The position numbers and the translations under genes are program-made. Shown in pieces: positions 44,644 to 52,202 of a stretch of DNA of 64,000 bases. Position 1 is the first letter of the stretch, and each line of letters opens with the position of its first letter. Location: positions 1-64,000 of the forward strand of contig DANJ01000011.1 in NCBI GenBank assembly GCA_002497285.1. Direction: 5' to 3'. Under the pieces are notes generated by a model. That model did not search any database. It was not told where the DNA came from and worked only from the letters and a program-made list of their open reading frames with translations. This DNA is from Candidatus Pacearchaeota archaeon UBA92. Its GTDB lineage: Archaea; Nanobdellota; Nanobdellia; Pacearchaeales; GW2011-AR1.

Positions 44644-45213
44644 ATGGCAAAAAGAATAGAATTTGTTTGTACAGCAAATAATGGGAAAAGTCCGGTAGCA
44701 TTAGCTGTAGCCAGAAATTATGTTGGAAAAAATGAAAACTATGCATTGTCTTCAACAGGAACCATGGTTGATGTGATTACAAGGTCTGATGGCAATCAAC
44801 TTTCTAAATACTTAAACCAATTTTTAAGTGATGCCTATGAGCGAAATATTTTGTCTACAAAAGAAGTTGAGAATTTAGAAAAGAATCCTAGAGGAATATT
44901 AGAAAAATTTCTCAGAAACGAAAGAACAAATAGGGACAGATATCTTACTGGAATAGGTTTAGAATTTGTAGATTATCCTAATCAAACACATGCAATTGAG
45001 GGTGGAGGGATAATTGCTTGTATTGGAGATTCAAATTTAAAGAGAGTTAGGGAGATATATAACTGTTCAGATCATTCACCAAGAATCATAAATCTAATGG
45101 GTGAAGAATATCCTGATGTAAGTAATCAATGGGTGTTAACTTATGATGAGTTTAGAGATGTAGCAAGAGTGGTGAGAGAAAATACGATTAGATTGATTGA
45201 GTTAGATAAATAA
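44644..45213 (+). CDS. low-molecular-weight phosphatase-like protein with altered P-loop, 189 aa
   Basis: The N-terminal strand and loop EFVCTANNGKSPVALAVA align with the LMW-PTP/arsenate reductase P-loop (VCxGNxCRSPMA). The nucleophile Cys9 and Ser16 are kept, but the phosphate-binding Arg is Lys15. A central helical insertion (about 45-100) is longer than in standard enzymes. The C-terminal half has EGGGIIACIGDSNLKRV and SPRIINLMGEEYPDVSNQWV, where the general-acid Asp would be expected. Divergent from the TrpF-like gene, with a TTTATATC box about 23 bases before its ATG. Could be a phosphatase on the pathway product or an inactive binder. Confidence 0.6.
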   Translation: MAKRIEFVCTANNGKSPVALAVARNYVGKNENYALSSTGTMVDVITRSDGNQLSKYLNQFLSDAYERNILSTKEVENLEKNPRGILEKFLRNERTNRDRYLTGIGLEFVDYPNQTHAIEGGGIIACIGDSNLKRVREIYNCSDHSPRIINLMGEEYPDVSNQWVLTYDEFRDVARVVRENTIRLIELDK

Positions 45214-45255
45214 TTTTCTATTTTTTCAAAATGTAAGTCTGCTTTCAAACATCTA

Positions 45256-45444
45256 TTACTTTTTGGTTTTAGGTTCCAAATCCCAATATGCACTTTTACA
45301 ATTAGGGCATATTCTCGGTTTTTCTTTTAACTCGCCCTCAAGTTGCGATAATTCAACACGAGGTATCCACTCGTGACCGCACCTTAAACATCTGAAAGCA
45401 TTAACCTCCTTCTTAATTCTATACTTATCTTTAGTATCTTTCAT
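45256..45444 (-). CDS. small zinc-ribbon protein, 62 aa
   Basis: Two CxxC knuckles, FRCLRCGHEWIPR and RICPNCKSAYWD, form a rubredoxin-like zinc ribbon of a type common in archaea. N-terminal residues are basic. Lies between the phosphatase-like gene and the transposase on the opposite strand. Function unknown; possibly a nucleic-acid-binding regulator of the element. Confidence 0.65.
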   Translation of the reverse strand: MKDTKDKYRIKKEVNAFRCLRCGHEWIPRVELSQLEGELKEKPRICPNCKSAYWDLEPKTKK

Positions 45445-45591
45445 AGTTTATTTAAGTTTAACTCCTTTATATAATTATCGTTTATAAAAACTATGTTAAT
45501 ATTAGTTAATTTTATTATAATGTGGGATATAATTGTATTTTTATCGTCGGTTATTGTATTTACTTATAAAAGTAAGAAATAGAAAGGTTTA

Positions 45592-45604
45592 TATAGTAGT
45601 TATT
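45592..45604 (+). promoter_or_regulatory. TATA-type promoter of the transposase
   Basis: AAAGGTTTATATA with a purine-rich BRE-like lead lies about 20 bases before the ATG at 45620. This sets the transposase start at 45620 and predicts a nearly leaderless message. Confidence 0.55.
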
Positions 45605-45619
45605 ACTTATATAAGTAAG

Positions 45620-46882
45620 ATGATAAAAGTAAATAATCAAATACAAACAACGGACATAAGAAAACTTAACCGAGAAGAACGAGGTAAGTTAATCTTTGAG
45701 AATGGAAGGATTAGACAGAAAGATAACTATTGGGTTGTTGATTCTCAAACTTCATTTAAAGCATATAAAGTAAGTTTTAATGGACACAAACCAAAATGCA
45801 CTTGCCCAGATTGTCAAATAAGAAAAGGCAAATGCAAACATATTTTCGCAGTAGAACTTTATATTAAAAGACAAATAGATGAAGAAGGTAAGATAACAGA
45901 AACAAGAGGAGTAAACATAAAACAATATTCTCAAAAATGGTCTGCTTATAATAAATCTCAAACAAACGAAAAGTTAATTTTTATGAAATTGTTAAAAGAT
46001 TTATGTGAGAATGTAGAACAGCCAGAATATAAATTTGGTCGTCCAACTTTGCCTTTTAGTGATATGCTCTTTGGCTCTGTAATGAAAGTTTATACAGGAT
46101 TTTCATTAAGAAGATTTATGTCTGATATGAAAATTGCCCACGATTACGGATTAGTTGATAATGTGCCTTGTTATTCTTCTCTATCTAATTTTATGAATAA
46201 AGAAGAAGTTAAGTCAATATTGGAAAATCTAATAACAATTAGTTCTCTACCTCTTAAAGAAATTGAAAAAGATTTTGCAGTTGATAGTTCAGGATTTTCA
46301 ACTTCAAGATATGCTCGTTGGTTTGATTACAAATGGGGGAAAGAAAGAAAGTATAAAGTTTGGTTAAAAGCACATTTAATTTCAGGAGTTAAAACTAATG
46401 TTATTACAGGAGTTAAGATAACAGAAGGACAGGAAAACGACAGCCCACAATTAAAAGAATTAGTTAAGAAAACGGCAGAGAACTTTGGAATTTCAGAAGT
46501 AAGCGGAGATAAGGCATACAACAGCCGAGAGAATCTTAAAGTTATTGAAGAAGTTGGTGGAATTCCTTATATTCCTTTCAAAAAGAATGTTACAGGAAAA
46601 AGAGGTGGTTGTTCAATTTGGGGTAAGATGTATCATTATTTTATGTATAAACACGATGAATTTTTAGAACACTATCATAAAAGGTCTAATTCAGAAACAA
46701 TTTTTCATATGATTAAAACAAAATTCAGAGGAGATATTAAAAGCAAAAAGCAGACCGCACAATTTAACGAACTTCTGATTAAAGTTTTATGTCATAATGT
46801 TTGTGTTGTAATTCAAGAAATAAACGAATTGGGGGTAAAAGCAGAATTTAATCTTGAACAGACAAGAGAAATTTCTGTTTAA
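45620..46882 (+). CDS. tnp: DDE transposase with SWIM zinc finger, IS4/IS5 type, 420 aa
   Basis: The N-terminal SWIM-type zinc finger CTCPDCQIRKGKCKH lies near residue 60. The catalytic core shows DFAVDSSGFS (first Asp, about 220), SEVSGDKAYNS (second Asp, about 295) and the Y(2)R(3)E(6)K signature in HYHKRSNSETIFHMIK (Glu about 358). An intervening KVWLKAHLISGVKTNVI strand is typical of the IS4/IS5 superfamily. The gene ends 36 bases before the right end of the element, reading towards it. It appears intact, so the element may still be mobile. It is the only transposase in the window. Confidence 0.9.
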   Translation: MIKVNNQIQTTDIRKLNREERGKLIFENGRIRQKDNYWVVDSQTSFKAYKVSFNGHKPKCTCPDCQIRKGKCKHIFAVELYIKRQIDEEGKITETRGVNIKQYSQKWSAYNKSQTNEKLIFMKLLKDLCENVEQPEYKFGRPTLPFSDMLFGSVMKVYTGFSLRRFMSDMKIAHDYGLVDNVPCYSSLSNFMNKEEVKSILENLITISSLPLKEIEKDFAVDSSGFSTSRYARWFDYKWGKERKYKVWLKAHLISGVKTNVITGVKITEGQENDSPQLKELVKKTAENFGISEVSGDKAYNSRENLKVIEEVGGIPYIPFKKNVTGKRGGCSIWGKMYHYFMYKHDEFLEHYHKRSNSETIFHMIKTKFRGDIKSKKQTAQFNELLIKVLCHNVCVVIQEINELGVKAEFNLEQTREISV

Positions 46883-46901
46883 AAAGTATGGACTGATTAG
46901 G

Positions 46902-46918
46902 ACTTATTAAACAAAGCC
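46902..46918 (-). repeat. right terminal inverted repeat, 17 bp
   Basis: Exact reverse complement of 34480-34496, located 20 bases after the transposase stop codon. Confidence 0.92.
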
Positions 46919-46927
46919 TATTAGGCA
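46919..46927. repeat. target-site duplication, right copy
   Basis: TATTAGGCA, identical to 34471-34479. It includes the final Ala codon and the TAA of uppP, so that gene is unbroken. Confidence 0.9.
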
Positions 46928-47700
46928 ATACTCAAATAAATCCCAATACTTGCAGCCAATAACAAACAATAAAGTCCAAACCACATAAAACTTTTCCTAT
47001 TTACAAGAATATAATTAAAAATGAGGTGTATAGCTATAATTCCTACAATAAAGCTAGCCAATGCCGCCCAAATCAAATCAGGAGGCAGAGTATTATTCCC
47101 TATGGTGATTAAATTTGCTCCAAAAACCACAGGGATTGAAAGTAAAAATGAAAATTTCATCGCCTCTTTTTCATTTAAGCCAAGCATAATTCCAGAGGAT
47201 ATTGTTGACCCGCTTCTTGATATTCCGGGAATAATTGATAAAGCTTGAGCAACCCCAATAAAAAAGGCCCCTCTAAAACCAAGTTTTTCCTGTTTAACCT
47301 TTCCTGGAACACTCGCGATAAGCAAAAACATACCTGTAAGTGCAAACCCTGAAGCTATAATCCCAAGATTAGATAGAACACTGTCAAAATAAGATTTAGC
47401 AAAAAATCCAAAAAGCGCTGTAGGCAAAGAAGCAATTATAAGTAAAATGCCCATTCTTCCTTTCTCACTCCTAAATTTTCCCCTAAGCAATTCTTCAATG
47501 ATATCAACAATATCTTTTCCAAAATAAACGAAAACAGCCATGAGTGTTCCGAAATGTAAAGCAACATCGAAGATTAATCCAACTTTGTAATCGAGTAATC
47601 TTTCAACTAAAACTAAATGTCCTGAACTTGAAATAGGCAACCATTCAGTAGATCCCTGTACGATAGCTAAAATGATAGCTGAAAAAAGTTCGTTTACCAT
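46921..47700 (-). CDS. uppP: undecaprenyl-diphosphatase (BacA/UppP), 259 aa
   Basis: Integral membrane phosphatase that converts polyprenyl diphosphate to the monophosphate, recycling the glycan carrier. About eight membrane segments are predicted. Both active-site blocks are present: QGSTEWLPISSSGHLVLVE near 15-33 and PGISRSGSTISSGIM near 158. Works logically with the cis-prenyltransferase fusion (14093-15112) and GT2 (25580-26839). Its 3' end is the transposon target, and it is intact. Confidence 0.93.
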   Translation of the reverse strand: MVNELFSAIILAIVQGSTEWLPISSSGHLVLVERLLDYKVGLIFDVALHFGTLMAVFVYFGKDIVDIIEELLRGKFRSEKGRMGILLIIASLPTALFGFFAKSYFDSVLSNLGIIASGFALTGMFLLIASVPGKVKQEKLGFRGAFFIGVAQALSIIPGISRSGSTISSGIMLGLNEKEAMKFSFLLSIPVVFGANLITIGNNTLPPDLIWAALASFIVGIIAIHLIFNYILVNRKSFMWFGLYCLLLAASIGIYLSIA

Positions 47701-47760
47701 GGTTTAGGCAAAAAACTTCTTATTAATAAACTTAATTAGGGTAAAACATAACTAACACTA

Positions 47761-47910
47761 TTAAAAAAAAGAAACAACCCGGCATTTCCAGCACAAAGGA
47801 TCCCAAAAACTAAGGAATCCTGTTTCCTCTTGGATTACCAGGTCGTACTTCAAATCAAACAAATTTTTGCAATTCAAACAAACCTCTGCTAGTTGGAATT
47901 TATTTTCCAT
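47761..47910 (-). CDS. small CxxC-pair protein, 49 aa
   Basis: A short frame with two CxxC knuckles, EVCLNCKNLFDL and PLCWKCRVV, separated by about 29 residues, suggesting a zinc-binding fold. A TATA-like TTTATATC lies about 25 bases before the ATG at 47910, consistent with leaderless expression, and a T-run coincides with the stop. Not tied to any known family. The rest of the 374-base gap between uppP and the REC gene holds only A-rich DNA, with a repeated CACTGAAAAA. Confidence 0.5.
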   Translation of the reverse strand: MENKFQLAEVCLNCKNLFDLKYDLVIQEETGFLSFWDPLCWKCRVVSFF

Positions 47911-48074
47911 ATCAAAAAATAGAAAATCTGATATAAATACTCATAAGCGATTCTAAAGCATCCTTCTCCGGACAATCTTGCTTATATACAATAGCACTGA
48001 AAAAAGACAAAACATAAACTTATAAGCAGACTCACTGAAAAAGACAACAGGCGTTTACTAAATGTTAGGAGTGA

Positions 48075-48488
48075 CTAAAACCCTCTTCTCCTACCCATAA
48101 TCTCCCTATAAACCTCCTGAACTCTCTCTTCAAAATCTTCTTGTCCAACCGGACTTTTAGAAAAAAACTCAAAATTACATCTTCCCCATTGTTCAGAAAA
48201 GTCTCTTGAAGATATTCCAATTACATAAGCAGTTGGCATTAAAGCTCTATCTCTAAGCAAACAGCAAAGCTCATAACCTCTAGGCATGTTTCTAGAAAAG
48301 CCAAGTTGAGTATCACAGACAAACAAGTCTATCCGAGGCGTGCTATGAACTAATCTGTCTAATTCGCTTTCACTTGTAGTTTCTTCAACCCTGAAACCTG
48401 CAATTATTAACTTAGTTGCATAATGAACTGCCCACTGCGCATCATCATCATATACAATAGCAAATGGGGCGTCTGTAAATGAACTCAT
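48075..48488 (-). CDS. stand-alone receiver (REC)-like domain protein, 137 aa
   Basis: The pattern fits the response-regulator fold: acidic cluster YDDDAQW at strand 1, the phospho-acceptor Asp in LFVCDTQLG, a hydroxyl residue in VIGISSRD, and Lys in FFSKSP. A C-terminal helix with a basic tail (EIMGRRRGF) replaces any output domain. ATG at 48488 is chosen because a TATATATTT stretch lies upstream. No histidine kinase is in the window. It may be a degenerate or single-domain regulator. Confidence 0.65.
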   Translation of the reverse strand: MSSFTDAPFAIVYDDDAQWAVHYATKLIIAGFRVEETTSESELDRLVHSTPRIDLFVCDTQLGFSRNMPRGYELCCLLRDRALMPTAYVIGISSRDFSEQWGRCNFEFFSKSPVGQEDFEERVQEVYREIMGRRRGF

Positions 48489-48522
48489 AAAAAGAAAGAA
48501 TATCAAAAATATATAGAGTTTA

Positions 48523-51500
48523 CTATTCTACATATATTCCAGGTCTTCCGGGTTTTACCTTCCCAGATTTCCCAGAAGGATCATATTTATTCTTATCATT
48601 AACTGCATACACCTTAACCTTTAATCCCATCTTTTCTCCCAATGCATTCTCATCATAACTCTTCAATTCTTGAGGAAGAACATAAAGATAAATCTTCTCG
48701 GCCTTCCCTCCTTTACCTTCAACCAACTTCAAAATCTGCCCAATGTCATTAACTGTCTTCTCCAATGCCTTATCCGCTTCTTCAATCTTGTCATCAATTT
48801 TCTTCTCATCAAACTCGGGCCAAGTAGATAAGGAAACAAAACCTTTCCCTCCAATCTTACTCCACAATTCCTCGGCAATGTGTGGACAGAAAAGTCCAAA
48901 CATTTTCAAAAAACTTTCTAAGTCTTTCTTCCCAGCTCCTTCCTTTTCAATAACTCCAAACAATTCTCTTAATTTTATAACTGCAAGATTATACTTCATA
49001 TTTTCAATATCAATTCCAATTGTCCTTATTCCCTTATTCACATAATGTTCCAATTTCTTACTACTCTTTCCTAACTTCAAATCAGAGAAATAATCCCAAA
49101 CTTTCAAAACAAATCTTAAACTTCCCTGTGCTCCTTCCTCGCTCCAGCTGAAATCCTTATCCGGCCCTGCAACAGATACCAAAAACAATCGGACTCCATC
49201 AACCCCATATTTCTTTGCAGCAATTTCAGGAACAATCACATTTCCCAAGGATTTTGACATCTTTTTCCCATCTTCTCCATAAATGAACCCCTGTGTGAAA
49301 AGCCTTTTTGCTGGTTCTCTTACACTTACCAAACCCAAGTCGCTCAAAAACTTTGTATAAAATCTGAAATAGATGTCATGCATCGTCGCATGCTCCTTTC
49401 CTCCGATATATAGGTCAATAGGCATCCAGTAATCAGCCTTCTTTTTCTCAAATATTTTATTTTTATTTTTAGAATCCAGATATCTTAAGAAATACCAGCT
49501 GCTGTCAACAAAAGTATCCATCGTGTCAGTCTCTCTCCTTCCCATTTTACCGCACTTCCAGCATTTCACATTTACAAAATTATTATTTCCTTTCAAGGGA
49601 TTTTCAACACCTTGAAACTTAATATTTTCAGGCAACTTCACTGGCAAATCTTTCTCTCTAACGGGCTGAATTCCGCAATTATCGCAATAGATAATTGGAA
49701 TTGGAGTTCCCCAAAATCTCTGCCTACTTATCAGCCAGTCCCGTAACTTATATGCAACCTTCTTTCTCCCAAGCCCTTTCTCATTCAATGCAATTGTAAT
49801 ATGTTCCTTTGCCTCTTCAGACGACAAGCCGGAAAATCCCTCGCTATTAATCAACTTGCCATAAACTACATAAGCTTCCTTACTCACATCACCTTCAATG
49901 ACTTGCTTTATCTTTAAACCATACTTCTTAGCAAAATCCCAATCACGGGCATCATGCGCAGGCACACCCATCACAATGCCAGAGCCATAATCAGAAACAA
50001 CAAAATTCCCTGTCCAGATTGGTATTCTTTCCCCTGTCAGAGGATGCTTAGCATAACTGCCTGTAAATACGCCTTCCTTATTCATCCTATCCCTGTCTTC
50101 ATCTTTCGTACTCTTGACCTTCTTCAAAAACGCCTCAACTTCCCTCTTCCTGTCAGACGTAACAAGACTCATCAGTTCAGGATGCTGCGCAGAAACAACT
50201 AAAAATGTAGCGCCAAATAAAGTGTCAACTCGCGTTGTAAATACTTTCCACTTTTTACCAGAAACGATTTCATTTAGTAATTCAGGGAATTCTTTTGTCC
50301 CCATCTGCCTATCCAAAAAATGTCCTCTTTCATCCAACCTTATTAGTTTAGCACCCAAATCCCTTGCATATTTTTCTGCATTTTCAATCCTATGCACCTC
50401 ATCATTCGAAATAAATATTGAAATTTCATCAACATTATCTTTTATCTTTGCATTCAAATTAAAATCGTAAAGCCCAGAATTTAGAACCTTATAGGCTTTC
50501 TTGTGTTTTCCACCAGGGGCAACTAAAATCAATTTATTGATTTTCTTATTAGTCTCACTTAACCACCGAAGCAAAAAAGCTCCTCCTGCAGAATGCCCTA
50601 TTAATATACTTCTCTCATCAATCTGTTTGTTTAGCTTTTCTAGTTCTGCCTTCCACTCATTATACTTAGGTGTGCTTACGTGAGGCATCAAAGGAACAAA
50701 AGTCTTTATTCCTTTTCTTTCTAATTTATCCTTTATCCAAGTTAGCCAATGCCTTTCATTTATAGTCTCTTCTCTACCACTAGCAGCAAACCCATGAATA
50801 ATTATAGCATTAGAAATTTTTTTCTCATCTCCGACCTCAAAATCAACCTCCGTCCCTTCTGACTTCCCGATCCAATTTCTCTGTAAAGTCTTAATCATCT
50901 CAGGCCATTCATCCAGCTTGTCCAAGCCAGAAAGCAATTCATCGGCATAATCCGTAGTCTTTAGAAACCACTGCTCCAATTGTTTTACTTCAACATTCGT
51001 ATCTTCATGTCTCCAGCATTTGCCATCAACAACCTGTTCATTCGCCAATACCGTATTGCACTTAGGGCAGAAATTTACGCCCGCTTTCTTCCTATATGCT
51101 AATCCCGATTCAAGCATCTTCAAAAATATCCACTGATCCCATTTATAGTAAGCAGGATCATGGCTCTTCAGCATCCTGTCCCAGTCATAAGACAGCCCGA
51201 AGCCTTTCATCTGTTTTATAAAATTCTTAATGGCCTCATCAGTAAACTTCCTTGGATGGCTCTTGTTTTTTATAGCGGCATTTTCAGCTGGCAACCCAAA
51301 AGAATCAAAGCCCATTGGATGCATTACATTGTATCCTTGCATTCTCTTAAACCTGGCAAAAATATCTCCTATTGTATAGATGAAAGCGTGCCCCATATGC
51401 AACCCAGATCCAGAGGGATAAGGATATTGTTCCAGGACATAAAACTTCTTCTTACCTTTTACATTATCCTTGGCAACAAACGCTTTACCTTTCTCCCATT

Positions 51501-51552
51501 TTCCCTGCCATTTTTTCTCTATTGCCTTAAAATTAATCATCTTCTTAACCAT
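48523..51552 (-). CDS. leuS: leucyl-tRNA synthetase with inserted alpha/beta hydrolase domain, 1009 aa
   Basis: Bacterial-type class I LeuRS: YPYPSGSGLHMGHAF (HIGH motif), GFDSFGLPAENAA, RNWIGKSEG, editing-domain blocks VFTTRVDTLFGATF and GIVMGVPAHDARDW, RDWLISRQRFWG, DGKKMSKSLGN (KMSKS) near 763, and the anticodon-binding region. Residues about 246-433, just before the editing domain, are a complete RBBP9-like serine hydrolase: IIHGFAASG, nucleophile in LIGHSAGGAFLL, Asp in FISNDEVHR, His in DERGHFLD. Typical LeuRS of this type is about 820 residues, and the excess equals the insert. The insert resembles the protein encoded just upstream, whose stop overlaps the leuS ATG (TAATG). Confidence 0.93.
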   Translation of the reverse strand: MVKKMINFKAIEKKWQGKWEKGKAFVAKDNVKGKKKFYVLEQYPYPSGSGLHMGHAFIYTIGDIFARFKRMQGYNVMHPMGFDSFGLPAENAAIKNKSHPRKFTDEAIKNFIKQMKGFGLSYDWDRMLKSHDPAYYKWDQWIFLKMLESGLAYRKKAGVNFCPKCNTVLANEQVVDGKCWRHEDTNVEVKQLEQWFLKTTDYADELLSGLDKLDEWPEMIKTLQRNWIGKSEGTEVDFEVGDEKKISNAIIIHGFAASGREETINERHWLTWIKDKLERKGIKTFVPLMPHVSTPKYNEWKAELEKLNKQIDERSILIGHSAGGAFLLRWLSETNKKINKLILVAPGGKHKKAYKVLNSGLYDFNLNAKIKDNVDEISIFISNDEVHRIENAEKYARDLGAKLIRLDERGHFLDRQMGTKEFPELLNEIVSGKKWKVFTTRVDTLFGATFLVVSAQHPELMSLVTSDRKREVEAFLKKVKSTKDEDRDRMNKEGVFTGSYAKHPLTGERIPIWTGNFVVSDYGSGIVMGVPAHDARDWDFAKKYGLKIKQVIEGDVSKEAYVVYGKLINSEGFSGLSSEEAKEHITIALNEKGLGRKKVAYKLRDWLISRQRFWGTPIPIIYCDNCGIQPVREKDLPVKLPENIKFQGVENPLKGNNNFVNVKCWKCGKMGRRETDTMDTFVDSSWYFLRYLDSKNKNKIFEKKKADYWMPIDLYIGGKEHATMHDIYFRFYTKFLSDLGLVSVREPAKRLFTQGFIYGEDGKKMSKSLGNVIVPEIAAKKYGVDGVRLFLVSVAGPDKDFSWSEEGAQGSLRFVLKVWDYFSDLKLGKSSKKLEHYVNKGIRTIGIDIENMKYNLAVIKLRELFGVIEKEGAGKKDLESFLKMFGLFCPHIAEELWSKIGGKGFVSLSTWPEFDEKKIDDKIEEADKALEKTVNDIGQILKLVEGKGGKAEKIYLYVLPQELKSYDENALGEKMGLKVKVYAVNDKNKYDPSGKSGKVKPGRPGIYVE

Positions 51553-52127
51553 TATTCTAATATTGCCTCCAACAATTCTGGAAATTCTTCAGTCCCCATA
51601 TCTTCTAAACAATAATGCCCATTACCTTTTAATTCTACCAATTTTCCTCCAAGGGCATCATGAAAGATTTTAGCACTTTTCTTCCCATCTTCCTCTTCAT
51701 CGTCAGAAGTGAATATGGTTATCTTTGCAACATTCTTTTTGATTTCTGGATTTATCTGATAATTATAAAATTTCTTCTTTAATTCTAATCGTTCTCCTTC
51801 GCCATAAGGAATTTTCCAAGGAGCCACCAAAATTAATTTTTTAACCTTCTTGTCAATATCTCCAAGCCACCTTACTAAAAAAGCGGCCCCACAACTATGG
51901 CCAACCAAAACGGTATCTTCATTAATTTCTAACTTACTAAACCCCTCTTTCCAAATTTCATAATCAGCTCTCCAAGGATTGGGCATATGGGGTGCTTCTA
52001 CTTCTATACCGCCCTTCTCCAATTTTTTCTTTACCCAAGGAATCCAGTGTTTATCATAAGTCCTTTCTTCGAGACTCATGGCTTTTTCTTCATCATAAGG
52101 ACAACCGTGTAGTATTATCACATTCAT
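51552..52127 (-). CDS. RBBP9/YdeN-type serine hydrolase, 191 aa
   Basis: Small alpha/beta hydrolase: MNVIILHGCPYDEE, WIPWVKKKLEKGGIEVEAP, nucleophile Ser in VLVGHSCGAAFLVRWL, Asp in IFTSDDEEED and His in KGNGHYCLEDMG. The whole length aligns with the hydrolase domain inserted in LeuRS, including the shared MGTxEFPELL ending. The ATG at 52127 is chosen; an upstream TTTTATAAT box supports it. Substrate unknown; the family includes peptidase- and esterase-like enzymes. It is translationally coupled to leuS, so the two products are made together. Confidence 0.85.
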   Translation of the reverse strand: MNVIILHGCPYDEEKAMSLEERTYDKHWIPWVKKKLEKGGIEVEAPHMPNPWRADYEIWKEGFSKLEINEDTVLVGHSCGAAFLVRWLGDIDKKVKKLILVAPWKIPYGEGERLELKKKFYNYQINPEIKKNVAKITIFTSDDEEEDGKKSAKIFHDALGGKLVELKGNGHYCLEDMGTEEFPELLEAILE

Positions 52128-52202
52128 ACATACATCAAAACCAGCTGAATTATAAAACTTTCCAATCGCCAACCTTAAATATCCTAAATCCTAAATATAA
52201 CT

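Larger units (their letters stand above)
34480..46918. mobile_element. 12.4-kb unit transposon with metabolic cargo, IS903/IS5-like ends
   Basis: The segment starts with GGCTTTGTTTAATAAGT and ends with its exact reverse complement, and is flanked by a 9-bp direct repeat. From memory, IS903-group (IS5 family) elements have ends GGCTTTGTTGAATAAATC and make 9-bp duplications, which agrees at 15 of 17 compared end bases and in duplication size. A single DDE transposase lies at the right end. No second copy of the inverted repeat is seen just before that gene, so the mobile unit appears to be the whole 12.4 kb. Cargo: 13 genes in several short operons, more A+T-rich and less Gly/Ser-coding than flanking DNA. 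Alternatives are a composite transposon whose left IS decayed, or later insertion of cargo into a resident IS. Confidence 0.85.

Noticed and set aside
45445..45619. A left inverted repeat immediately upstream of the transposase, which would make it an ordinary short IS.
   Set aside because: I read this AT-rich spacer for GGCTTTGTTT-like sequence on both strands and found none; the only matching left end is at 34480.
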